A stretch of 5,025 bases of DNA from Ignavibacteria bacterium UBA4661 (GCA_002405405.1 DHLT01000123.1:1-5025); one strand, 5' to 3'. Counted from the first letter of the stretch, positions 1-5,025 are shown. The notes: generated from the sequence alone by a model not told the origin. Program-made: numbers and translations.

Positions 1-44
1 AGCAACAACAAAGCACGTAAACGCAACGAAGAAAAGTTTCTCAT
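1..44 (-). CDS. N-terminal start of an exported protein (partial, runs off the left edge)
   Basis: On the minus strand an ATG at 44-42 opens a frame that stays open to the window edge and encodes MRNFSSLRLRALLL, with the last partial codon CT also giving Leu. A short basic stretch followed by a leucine run is the beginning of a signal peptide or membrane anchor. No Shine-Dalgarno sequence is seen; the bases before the ATG are T-rich. The 162-base gap from the PstS-like gene upstream leaves room for its own promoter. In Bacteroidota the gene after this kind of PstS-like protein is often a TPR-repeat protein, which would fit, but only 14 codons are visible so the product cannot be named from sequence. 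Confidence 0.5.
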   Translation of the reverse strand, partial: MRNFSSLRLRALLL

Positions 45-148
45 AAAAAACAGCAAATGTGAATGAAGAAGAGTGTATCGTGGGTATTGAAAACAAGACT
101 CGAAAAATACGTCTTTTTTTGTGTTGGAAATAAACTTATCTACTCAGT

Positions 149-198
149 CTGAAATCTTTATGAAGCACTATTGAGCTTAACAATTATTTAAGATTCAG
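149..198 (-). other. Imperfect hairpin in the 3' region of the PstS-like gene
   Basis: CTGAAATCTT (149-158) pairs with AAGATTCAG (190-198) apart from one bulged base, and AAGC/GCTT (163-166 / 175-178) can pair inside it. It begins 8 bases after the stop codon of the PstS-like gene. No T-run follows on the minus strand, so it is not a canonical intrinsic terminator; it may be a 3'-end stabilising structure or chance. The rest of 45-206 shows no gene. Confidence 0.25.
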
Positions 199-206
199 TC
201 ATCGCT

Positions 207-1148
207 TTACTGTTCTGCTTCATTGTCAGCAGGCTTTAAATTAAAACGTGCATTATCCGGCACAATCCCTGCATTGAGATAGTATTCCATGACAGCCTTA
301 TCATTACGCAAGAATGTCATTACACCCCATGGCAAGTTGCGTATATCCTCGAAAAGGAGTCCTTTAATCGTAATCGGATAAGGGTACTTGCCCATAACGA
401 TATTTGCTTGGTGGACAGTTCGCGGATAGGTATAGAATCCCGATGTATCTTGGAATCCGATTTTAATGAGCTTGAAGCGTTTATCTGTTGCAAGTGACGA
501 GAGGAATCCCACACCTATTGTTTGTGGATTATCGATCACACTCTGTTTGACAGCAGATGTGGAAGAGAAAATTTTTAATTGCTTGCGTTTAATTGATTTA
601 CCCTGTGCAATATACCGTAGCACTGTCGCATATTCTGATGATGTCGGTGCAGGTAAAGCAATAGTAGGTTCCACTTTGAAACCAAATGTTCGAGCTAATG
701 AACCATCCTCTACAAGTGCTTGTTGTATTTGTGAAGCATTGAGCGTATCAATAGACGACTGTGGGGAAGTAAAGAAGACAAGTGCGTCAGTAGCAAAGAC
801 ATGTTCAGCATGTTTGGCAACACCAAATTGTTTCATGAGAGCTTCTTCATCGGGTAAGTATCCACGTGCGATAACGATACCTCGTGCTTTGCCGGCAAGA
901 AAGAGCTCCATAGCACTGCGAGCAGAATGCGCTTGGACCGTTATCTTCGCTTGAGGATACGATGAATCAAACTTGGCAAACGTTGGCTTCATGAAATCAT
1001 ACAAACTCGAATCGCAAAGAATAGTTGCCGAACCTGAGGTTGTTGATTCTCCACCAGGTTGTGTTTGTTGCTGGCTTCCGCAAAAAGTAAGCATAAGAAG
1101 CACGCAACTCATGAGAATACAGCGTCCAAGAACTTTTGAAACTATCAT
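207..1148 (-). CDS. PstS-like periplasmic substrate-binding lipoprotein linked to TonB
   Basis: The 313-residue product starts with a basic/hydrophobic signal (about residues 1-22) ending LMLTFC, so Cys23 is the likely lipidated residue; Phe just before it makes the lipobox loose. A Gln/Gly/Ser/Thr-rich linker (24-40) leads into a type 2 periplasmic-binding fold: ATILCDSSLYDFMKPTFAKF near 41-60, YPQAKITVQ near 64-72, GKARGIVIARGYLPDEE near 86-102 and DALVFFTSP near 121-129. This resembles the family annotated as PstS phosphate-binding protein that follows exbD-tonB in many Bacteroidota. The GSG-type phosphate-binding loop of true PstS is not evident; the matching place reads AHSARSA. No ABC permease or ATPase genes are nearby, so a role in TonB-dependent uptake or periplasmic support is more likely than phosphate ABC transport. 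The ATG at 1148 has no good Shine-Dalgarno sequence, but it gives the complete signal peptide. It ends in TAA. Confidence 0.85.
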   Translation of the reverse strand: MIVSKVLGRCILMSCVLLMLTFCGSQQQTQPGGESTTSGSATILCDSSLYDFMKPTFAKFDSSYPQAKITVQAHSARSAMELFLAGKARGIVIARGYLPDEEALMKQFGVAKHAEHVFATDALVFFTSPQSSIDTLNASQIQQALVEDGSLARTFGFKVEPTIALPAPTSSEYATVLRYIAQGKSIKRKQLKIFSSTSAVKQSVIDNPQTIGVGFLSSLATDKRFKLIKIGFQDTSGFYTYPRTVHQANIVMGKYPYPITIKGLLFEDIRNLPWGVMTFLRNDKAVMEYYLNAGIVPDNARFNLKPADNEAEQ

Positions 1149-1235
1149 ACGTTCACATCAAAAAAGATGAATGAGACAAGTTAATGCAAGACATACACGC
1201 TCTCTGCTAGCTTAATGCTTAATTTTTAATTGAGA

Positions 1236-1475
1236 CTATTCTTCCTTATTCTGTTCAAGAGCCTCATGAAATCGTTGTTCTCTGCGTAATTGATTCTGTT
1301 GATGATAGAATGATGCTACACGATACACACCAAAAAGAATAAAAACGATGCCCATTGTACGTAGCATAGTTGTGTCTGTACCACCTACCGGTGTAGGCAA
1401 AAACAAAATGCCGACACCCACAAGAGCAACCATGGAGCGAACAACATAATTCAAAATGAGTAGATATTTTGGCAT
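1236..1475 (-). CDS. Small two-helix membrane protein, unknown function
   Basis: This 79-residue protein has two predicted membrane helices, about residues 4-27 (YLLILNYVVRSMVALVGVGI and onward) and 36-57 (TMLRTMGIVFILFGVYRVAS and onward). A short PTPVGGTD loop joins them, and a highly charged tail (58-79; QQNQLRREQRFHEALEQNKEE) follows that could form an amphipathic or coiled-coil helix. It lies between the tonB terminator and the PstS-like lipoprotein gene, on the same strand. An AAGGA element sits 12 bases before the ATG, longer than ideal. An upstream ATG closer to that element is in another frame and is ignored. I do not recognise a named family. Its place suggests an accessory inner-membrane protein of the TonB/PstS-like locus, but that is inference. 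It ends in TAG, unlike most neighbours. Confidence 0.75.
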   Translation of the reverse strand: MPKYLLILNYVVRSMVALVGVGILFLPTPVGGTDTTMLRTMGIVFILFGVYRVASFYHQQNQLRREQRFHEALEQNKEE

Positions 1476-1492
1476 AAAAAAACATTATCCTT

Positions 1493-1552
1493 AAAAAATA
1501 ACAAGGAGAAAGAAGCACCACACAAACAGAGTATGGGCATCTTTCTCCTTGT
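1493..1552 (-). terminator. Rho-independent-type terminator after tonB
   Basis: ACAAGGAGAAAGA (plus strand 1501-1513) and TCTTTCTCCTTGT (1540-1552) are a perfect 13-base inverted repeat with a 26-base loop. Read on the minus strand the second arm is followed at once by TATTTTTT (1500-1493), the U-run expected of an intrinsic terminator. On the plus strand no T-run follows, so it works only for minus-strand transcription. It begins 17 bases past the tonB stop. The stem is only moderately GC-rich and the loop is long, so read-through into the small membrane-protein gene is plausible. Confidence 0.75.
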
Positions 1553-1569
1553 AGGAAATTACCATTGAA

Positions 1570-2322
1570 TTACTTCAATTTGAAGAGTACAGGAATACTC
1601 ACCCAGCAATCAATTGGTTGATTATTCTGAATTGCAGGAGTAAAGACTGATTTCATAATCGCATCTACTGCGGCTTGATTCAGGGTTTCAGAGTCGGTTG
1701 ATTCCACCATATATTTCTTCGGTGAACCATTTTTACCAACAAGAACGCGGACGGTTACCTTGCCCTCGATACCGGCACGTTTTGCAAGTTCAGGATAGAC
1801 AACTCGTTTCTGCAACTCTTTAATATCAACTGATGGCTCTTTTTCTACCGGAATAAAGTCATAAGCATCAGGTTCATTTTCACGAACCTCAACCTCAACT
1901 TTGTCCGATGCAAGACCAAGGAAACCTTGATCACTACCATCACCGCCTGTTGTGCTTGCTCGAGAAACTTCATCCATTTTGGCGAAGTCTTTCACATCGG
2001 GCGCAATAAGCGCATCGGGGACTGGCACAGGAGTACCTGCGCGAGCAGCAGGACCGGCAACTACCTGAGGAGGAGGAGGAGGAGGAGCAGATTCCGCTTG
2101 TTGAGGCGGAGGCGGCAAATTCTCCAATTTGATTTTTGCGACCGGAGCTTTACGAATACGAGCACTTCGTTGTTGAAATGCTGCATATCCATAATACACC
2201 AAGAAGAGCAACAAGGTTAAGAGCATTGCACCAATGAAACCATTGCGCGTGTTCTTCTTGATGGCTTCCTTGAGCTCCGGAGCGCCATACAGGCGATCGG
2301 GTGTTTCGGCTATAGCTGTCAT
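1570..2322 (-). CDS. tonB: Energy transducer TonB
   Basis: TonB carries energy from the ExbB-ExbD proton motor to outer-membrane TonB-dependent receptors. The 250-residue protein has a cytoplasmic head (1-27) and one membrane helix (about 28-49, NGFIGAMLLTLLLFLVYYGY). A proline-rich periplasmic linker follows, with Pro runs at 70-73 and 80-85 and PVPVPDALIAPDV near 98-110. The C-terminal TonB domain (about 165-250) contains the diagnostic YPELAKRAGIEGKVTVRVLV and ends FTPAIQNNQPIDCWVSIPVLF. The head before the helix is longer than in E. coli TonB, as in many Bacteroidota. The ATG overlaps the TGA stop of the second exbD (ATGA at 2322-2319), implying translational coupling; AGGAG lies 11 bases upstream. 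A terminator hairpin begins 17 bases past its TAA stop. Confidence 0.93.
   Translation of the reverse strand: MTAIAETPDRLYGAPELKEAIKKNTRNGFIGAMLLTLLLFLVYYGYAAFQQRSARIRKAPVAKIKLENLPPPPQQAESAPPPPPPQVVAGPAARAGTPVPVPDALIAPDVKDFAKMDEVSRASTTGGDGSDQGFLGLASDKVEVEVRENEPDAYDFIPVEKEPSVDIKELQKRVVYPELAKRAGIEGKVTVRVLVGKNGSPKKYMVESTDSETLNQAAVDAIMKSVFTPAIQNNQPIDCWVSIPVLFKLK
2067..2087 (-). repeat. Trinucleotide repeat (7 x GAG plus / CTC minus) encoding the TonB proline run
   Basis: Seven perfect GAG units on the plus strand (CTC on the minus) encode the six-proline run at TonB residues 80-85, all as CCT codons. Slippage by whole units would change the number of prolines without shifting the frame. Confidence 0.8.
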
Positions 2323-2771
2323 AGATTTCTCAGCTCCTCTTTTTCTTTATCGGTCATGGGGTTCAACGCAAAACGGCGTTCACGTTTTATTGCTTCTTCA
2401 CGCAGTTTTGCAGTAATATCGACCTCCGCAAGATTAAGCTCATCAAGCATCTTGATAACAAGCTCATATTTTGCACCGGTACCAATTTTGAGACCTGTAA
2501 TCAAACGGTTTTTAACACGGATATTTTGCTCAACAGCAAATTTCCGAATATCTTTCATCTCGATTGCTGTGTATGCTTCATTACCCAGTTTGTAGAAAAT
2601 TTTTCCATCATCACGTACAAAAAGCATCATTAATTCAGACTCTTTTACGTCAATGTTGGTATTCTCGGGCGGGATAGCCATTTCCATTACTTGAGGTGTA
2701 TTGAGATTTGTAGACAACATAAAGAATGTCAGCAACAAAAATGCAATATCCACAAGTGGTGTCATATCCAA
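2319..2771 (-). CDS. exbD: Second ExbD biopolymer-transport protein, main body (N-terminus cut off by an in-frame stop)
   Basis: ExbD is the single-helix partner of ExbB in the proton-driven motor that powers TonB. This frame holds the signature DMTPLVDIAFLLLTFFM, with the membrane aspartate of the PLVD motif equivalent to E. coli ExbD Asp25. A periplasmic domain follows, with MLFVRDDGKIFYKLG and KYELVIKMLDELNLAEVDIT in the family positions, then a charged tail. As it stands the open frame can start only at TTG (2771) or ATG (2765), right at the helix, and neither has a Shine-Dalgarno sequence. The conserved KKNRVGFV just before it is in frame but is preceded by TAA at 2798-2796. Without that codon the gene would begin at ATG 2867 and be 182 residues long. 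It overlaps tonB by four bases. Confidence 0.85.
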   Translation of the reverse strand: MDMTPLVDIAFLLLTFFMLSTNLNTPQVMEMAIPPENTNIDVKESELMMLFVRDDGKIFYKLGNEAYTAIEMKDIRKFAVEQNIRVKNRLITGLKIGTGAKYELVIKMLDELNLAEVDITAKLREEAIKRERRFALNPMTDKEKEELRNL

Positions 2772-2795
2772 TACAAAGCCAACACGGTTTTTCTT

Positions 2796-2867
2796 TTATC
2801 TTTTAGTCGCAAGAGAACCTTTCTTTGGAGCTGGTTCCCTCTGTAGCGATCCACCACCGCCACCCAT
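2796..2867 (-). pseudogene. exbD: Original 5' end of the second exbD, ending at an in-frame TAA
   Basis: ATG at 2867-2865 has a Shine-Dalgarno AGGA eight bases upstream. It encodes MGGGGGSLQREPAPKKG followed by SLATKR, 23 codons, then TAA (2798-2796). The next codons, in the same frame, are KKNRVGFVLDMTPLVD, the conserved ExbD entry into its membrane helix; the upstream paralogue reads MPKIKKKRVGFVLDMTPLVD. A Lys/Pro/Gly-rich cytoplasmic N-terminus suits ExbD. Both sides share one frame, so a single base change (for example AAA to TAA) explains the stop better than an indel. TAA ends most neighbouring genes, so codon reassignment is unlikely. Confidence 0.75.
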
Positions 2868-2918
2868 AATGCTATTCCTGATACAATGAGTAGAATCGTT
2901 GACTACCTAATAATCGGC

Positions 2919-3431
2919 TTATCCACGTTTTTCTGTAACAAAGTTAAAGACCGTAGCATTGCTCTTTTGGAACACATTCATCAGGTCTTGATACCACTTA
3001 AACGAAATACGCTTATCGCCATCCACTGCAAACCGCATTTTAATATTGGCAACGCGCGATTGCTTCACGAGCTTCTCCAGCAGAATTAAATCTGCCGTCT
3101 TAATCAACGCTTTATCGCGTTGCTCAGCAGGTATCTCCGGTAATGCTGCAACTACTTTTGCTTTTGCAGCTTCATCCGAAATATTATAATAATACGCTGT
3201 GTCGTTCGTGACACTGTCAATCGCGACTTTGACTAACACAAGGTTTTGGTCGGGAAGTTTCGATGTGTCGGCTGATGCCTGCGGACGTTTAATTGTAAAC
3301 TTCTGCTCATTTTCTGCTTGCGACTTAAATTTCGCAGTGAACATAAAAAAGGTAAGAAGCAAAAATGCAATATCCACAAGCGGTGTCATATCTAAGACAA
3401 AACCGACTCTCTTTTTCTTAATTTTAGGCAC
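2919..3431 (-). CDS. exbD: First ExbD biopolymer-transport protein
   Basis: This 170-residue protein has the full ExbD layout: a short basic cytoplasmic N-terminus (MPKIKKKRVGF), a membrane helix of about residues 12-34 containing DMTPLVDIAFLLLTFFM with the conserved channel aspartate at Asp20, and a periplasmic domain ending RISFKWYQDLMNVFQKSNAT and VFNFVTEKRG. It would pair with ExbB to convert proton flow into motion of TonB. The start is GTG at 3431; GAGG lies five bases upstream, and the overlapping ATG two bases earlier is out of frame. It lies 47 bases after exbB and 51 bases before the ATG of the second exbD. Its periplasmic part differs clearly from that of the second ExbD, so the two are probably distinct subunits rather than a recent copy. 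Confidence 0.92.
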   Translation of the reverse strand: MPKIKKKRVGFVLDMTPLVDIAFLLLTFFMFTAKFKSQAENEQKFTIKRPQASADTSKLPDQNLVLVKVAIDSVTNDTAYYYNISDEAAKAKVVAALPEIPAEQRDKALIKTADLILLEKLVKQSRVANIKMRFAVDGDKRISFKWYQDLMNVFQKSNATVFNFVTEKRG

Positions 3432-3478
3432 ATATACCTCGCAAAATTATTCGATGACTCGACGATGAGAAGCAGTGC

Positions 3479-4258
3479 TTATTTTTTAACCTTGATGGTC
3501 AAAATCTCTGTTACGCTCAAAATTGCCTCATCAATCATATAAGTGAAGTTATCCACTTTGGTTGTGAAGTAATTGTAGAACGTAATACACAATACAGCTG
3601 CGATAAGACCACCAGCAGTGTTGTACAATGCCTCAGAAATACCAATAGACAAACTCTGAGCTGATACTGTACCGCCTGCACCCAATGCCGCAAACGCACG
3701 AATCATACCAAGTGTTGTACCAAGCAAACCAACCATTGTCGCAATCGAAGAGATTGTTGACAGAAACACCAGATTTTTCTCAAGCAACGGGGTTTCAAGG
3801 TTAGTTGCCTCATCAATTGCACGTTTTACTTCCAACATTTTTTTCTCAGGATCAAGGCGTGAGTCGTCTTTCACAAGCTCGTATTTCTCCATACCTGCAC
3901 GAATAATACTTGCAAGACTACCACGCTGTTCATCGCATGTTGCAATCACAGACTGAATATCACCCGCAATCAGGTTTTCTTGAACATTTTTGATAAATGT
4001 TGTCATGTCTTTGCGACCACCCGCACGGCTGATAGAAAAACTGCGCTCAATAACGAATGTTACCGAAATAATAATGAAACCCAACAACACAGCTACGAGC
4101 GGACCACCAGTATAGATTGTACCCAATGTGTTACCCGGAAGCGGATCTTTTTTCTCAGCATCCTTAAAGTTTGCAGGATTACCGAGAACAAAATAGAAAA
4201 TTGCAGACGCGGCAACCATGCTCAACGTTACAACGATTACATTGAATGCGTTTTTCAT
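3479..4258 (-). CDS. exbB: ExbB/TolQ/MotA-family proton channel
   Basis: ExbB is the pentameric inner-membrane channel that, with ExbD, drives TonB. Numbering from the ATG at 4258 (259 residues), there is an extra N-terminal helix (about 5-25), a periplasmic loop with a DPLPGNTLGTIYTGG stretch, a second helix (about 53-72), a long cytoplasmic region (73-160), and two C-terminal helices (about 162-187 and 205-232). The family core is clear: TMVGLLGTTLGMIRAFA, with Thr181 matching E. coli Thr148, and ISEALYNTAGGLIAAVLC, with Glu209 and Thr214 matching Glu176 and Thr181. I prefer this ATG over the GTG at 4267 because GGAG (4272-4269) sits 10 bases before the ATG but only 1 base before the GTG. 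The extra first helix is typical of Bacteroidota ExbB. It could belong to a Tol-like system, but the tonB gene downstream favours ExbB. Confidence 0.93.
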   Translation of the reverse strand: MKNAFNVIVVTLSMVAASAIFYFVLGNPANFKDAEKKDPLPGNTLGTIYTGGPLVAVLLGFIIISVTFVIERSFSISRAGGRKDMTTFIKNVQENLIAGDIQSVIATCDEQRGSLASIIRAGMEKYELVKDDSRLDPEKKMLEVKRAIDEATNLETPLLEKNLVFLSTISSIATMVGLLGTTLGMIRAFAALGAGGTVSAQSLSIGISEALYNTAGGLIAAVLCITFYNYFTTKVDNFTYMIDEAILSVTEILTIKVKK

Positions 4259-4268
4259 AAACGACACA

Positions 4269-4272
4269 CTCC
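4269..4272 (-). promoter_or_regulatory. Shine-Dalgarno of exbB (decides the start)
   Basis: GGAG on the minus strand lies 10 bases before ATG 4258 and just 1 base before the in-frame GTG 4267, so it supports the ATG. Directly upstream is a polypyrimidine tract of T and C (about 4273-4298) that could bind ribosomal protein S1. Confidence 0.6.
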
Positions 4273-4312
4273 AAAAAAAGAAAGAAAGAAAAAAGAAATG
4301 AATTAAGACAAC

Positions 4313-4660
4313 TTAGAAATTAAATTTTGTCAGTGCTTCTTCACGATTAGGTGCGATGTCAAAAACCAAAGTAAGTTTGGTAATGATAAAGATGTTTTCA
4401 ATGTTTTTACCAACAGTACTAAGAACAATTTTACCACTACTTTTAGCAAAAGTTGAGTGAGCAGAGATCAAACTACCCAAAGCTGTTGAGTTGAGATATG
4501 TGACGTTTTCCATATCAACGATCACTTTTTTTGCCCCTTCATCGTGCAAGGATTTTAGTGTCTGGCGAAGCGAGTCTGTTTCATCGCCACCGATAAATTG
4601 ACCGCGCAATGACACAACATTAACTTCACCGATTTTTTCCGTGTTAACAGCATTAAACAT
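4313..4660 (-). CDS. STAS-domain anti-sigma factor antagonist (SpoIIAA/RsbV-like)
   Basis: STAS proteins of this type bind an anti-sigma factor or serine kinase in their unphosphorylated state and release the sigma factor or another target. The 115-residue product is a single STAS domain: a first strand near VNVVSLRGQFIGGDETDSL (13-31), then KKVIVDMENVTYLNSTALGS (44-63), and GKIVLSTVGKNIENIFIITK (76-95) followed by LTLVFDIAPNREEAL (96-110). The phosphosite loop DSSGLG of SpoIIAA reads NSTALG here, putting Thr59 at the usual phosphoserine. GAGG lies six bases before the ATG. The stop is 54 bases before exbB with no hairpin between, so cotranscription is likely. No partner kinase or phosphatase is in the window; what it controls is unknown. 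Confidence 0.88.
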   Translation of the reverse strand: MFNAVNTEKIGEVNVVSLRGQFIGGDETDSLRQTLKSLHDEGAKKVIVDMENVTYLNSTALGSLISAHSTFAKSSGKIVLSTVGKNIENIFIITKLTLVFDIAPNREEALTKFNF

Positions 4661-4716
4661 GTAGAACCTCTACTTAGTACGTGATACAGTGATGAGAATT
4701 AACTATTTCTTTTTGC

Positions 4717-4722
4717 ATCATA
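4717..4722 (-). promoter_or_regulatory. Possible -10 element of the STAS-exbB operon
   Basis: TATGAT on the minus strand (5 of 6 to TATAAT) lies 56 bases before the STAS ATG. No good -35 box is found at the usual spacing and no clear Bacteroidota TAnnTTTG box is seen, so this is a weak call. Confidence 0.25.
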
Positions 4723-4759
4723 AAGCATTAAAACTTTTTTGATATTTCTTGCACCGCAT

Positions 4760-4782
4760 TAGTTGTTTGGTTGTTACAACTA
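4760..4782. promoter_or_regulatory. Inverted repeat, possible operator
   Basis: TAGTTGT (4760-4766) and ACAACTA (4776-4782) form a perfect 7-base inverted repeat with a 9-base spacer. It lies about 40 bases upstream of the possible -10 element, a position where an activator or repressor could bind. It could also be chance in AT-rich DNA. Confidence 0.3.
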
Positions 4783-4974
4783 TTGTGATTAGCTCAACTG
4801 ACGGAAACTAATAAAATGTCTTGCGTCCATCAAGCGCGAAAACACCGCTCCGACCATATTTCTTTTTGCTTTTCAATGTTCAATTTTTCAGCATGCGCAC
4901 AACGCACTTTTTCTTTTTTGATTGCGAACAATCACGGAAAACCAATATAGCACAGAATTCTGCATTCGTAAAGT

Positions 4975-5025
4975 TTAAAACGCATAATCCATGAAGAAAT
5001 GATTCCACTGCCGCCAAAACAGATT
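4975..5025 (-). CDS. Possible C-terminal tail of an upstream minus-strand gene (partial)
   Basis: From the right edge one minus-strand frame reads NLFWRQWNHFFMDYAF and then TAA (4977-4975). The aromatic, FWRxW-like string faintly recalls a motif of MBOAT-type membrane acyltransferases, but there it is followed by more protein, so this is not an identification. The alternative is a plus-strand gene starting at ATG 4999 (MIPLPPKQI), preceded by a weak GAAGAA. The window holds too little to decide. Confidence 0.3.
   Translation of the reverse strand, partial: NLFWRQWNHFFMDYAF

Larger units (their letters stand above)
4661..4974. other. Intergenic region upstream of the STAS-exbB operon
   Basis: This 314-base AT-rich stretch has no convincing gene. 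It contains a possible promoter, a 7-base inverted repeat (4760-4766 / 4776-4782), a perfect 6-base hairpin TGATTG-CGAA-CAATCA (4919-4934), and a 10-base palindrome CAGAATTCTG near 4952-4961. It most likely carries the promoter and operators of the minus-strand operon. Confidence 0.6.

Noticed and set aside
95..115. Hairpin AAGAC/GTCTT with an 11-base loop followed by a T-run on the plus strand
   Set aside because: The stem is only five pairs, and no plus-strand gene precedes it that would need a terminator.
466..954. A 162-codon plus-strand open frame opposite the PstS-like gene
   Set aside because: It is the antisense of a well-supported gene, has a Cys/Ser-rich composition with no recognisable domain and no ribosome-binding site.
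2796..2798. TAA read as a sense codon (recoding or an alternative genetic code)
   Set aside because: TAA ends the STAS gene, exbB, first exbD, tonB and PstS-like genes at their expected C-termini, so reassignment is not supported, and no recoding element is evident.
4259..4267. GTG at 4267 as the exbB start
   Set aside because: The GGAG is only one base from this GTG, whereas the ATG at 4258 is 10 bases away; the extra residues MSF add no family feature.
4894..4918. TGCG-CACAA-CGCA followed by a T-rich run as a plus-strand terminator
   Set aside because: The stem is four pairs and no plus-strand gene lies upstream in the window.
4816..4950. A 44-codon plus-strand open frame in the intergenic region
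   Set aside because: Its composition is rich in Cys, His, Ser and Phe, no family resemblance is seen, and only a weak GGA lies upstream. It looks like a chance frame.
1..5025. CRISPR array, tRNA/rRNA genes, insertion sequence or attachment sites
   Set aside because: No regularly spaced repeats, no cloverleaf-like or rRNA-like sequence, no transposase and no flanking terminal repeats were seen.

Overview
The window is a compact, almost entirely minus-strand locus encoding a TonB energy-transduction module. Read in the direction of transcription (right to left) it holds an intergenic/promoter region (about 4661-4974), a STAS-domain anti-sigma-factor antagonist (4313-4660), an ExbB/TolQ/MotA-type proton channel (3479-4258), a first ExbD (2919-3431), a second ExbD interrupted near its N-terminus by an in-frame TAA (2319-2867), TonB (1570-2322), a rho-independent-type terminator (1493-1552), a small two-helix membrane protein (1236-1475), a PstS-like lipoprotein (207-1148), and the first 14 codons of another exported protein that runs off the left edge (1-44). 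No plus-strand gene is convincing.

The arrangement exbB-exbD-exbD-tonB followed by an orphan PstS-like binding protein, with a further signal-peptide protein next in line, is the layout I know from Bacteroidota and their relatives (Chlorobiota, Ignavibacteria, Kapabacteria; the FCB group). The proteins fit this: an ExbB with an extra N-terminal helix, a proline-rich TonB with a YPELAKRAGIEG-type C-terminal domain, and a short lipoprotein signal with a loose lipobox. The phylum assignment is an inference from gene order and protein style; no rRNA or other marker is present.

Functionally, ExbB and the ExbD subunits would form the inner-membrane proton-driven motor. TonB would carry the energy across the periplasm to outer-membrane receptors, none of which is in the window. 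The PstS-like lipoprotein is probably a periplasmic accessory of this system rather than part of a phosphate ABC transporter, because no permease or ATPase gene accompanies it. The STAS gene lies 54 bases upstream of exbB with no hairpin between, so it is probably cotranscribed and may link the locus to a partner-switching (serine kinase/anti-sigma) circuit, though no kinase or phosphatase is visible.

The observation most worth checking is the second exbD. A well-placed ATG with a Shine-Dalgarno sequence opens a reading frame that is continuous with the conserved ExbD body except for a single TAA at codon 24. This is either a sequencing or assembly error, a real nonsense mutation, or a case of reinitiation yielding an N-terminally trimmed ExbD.
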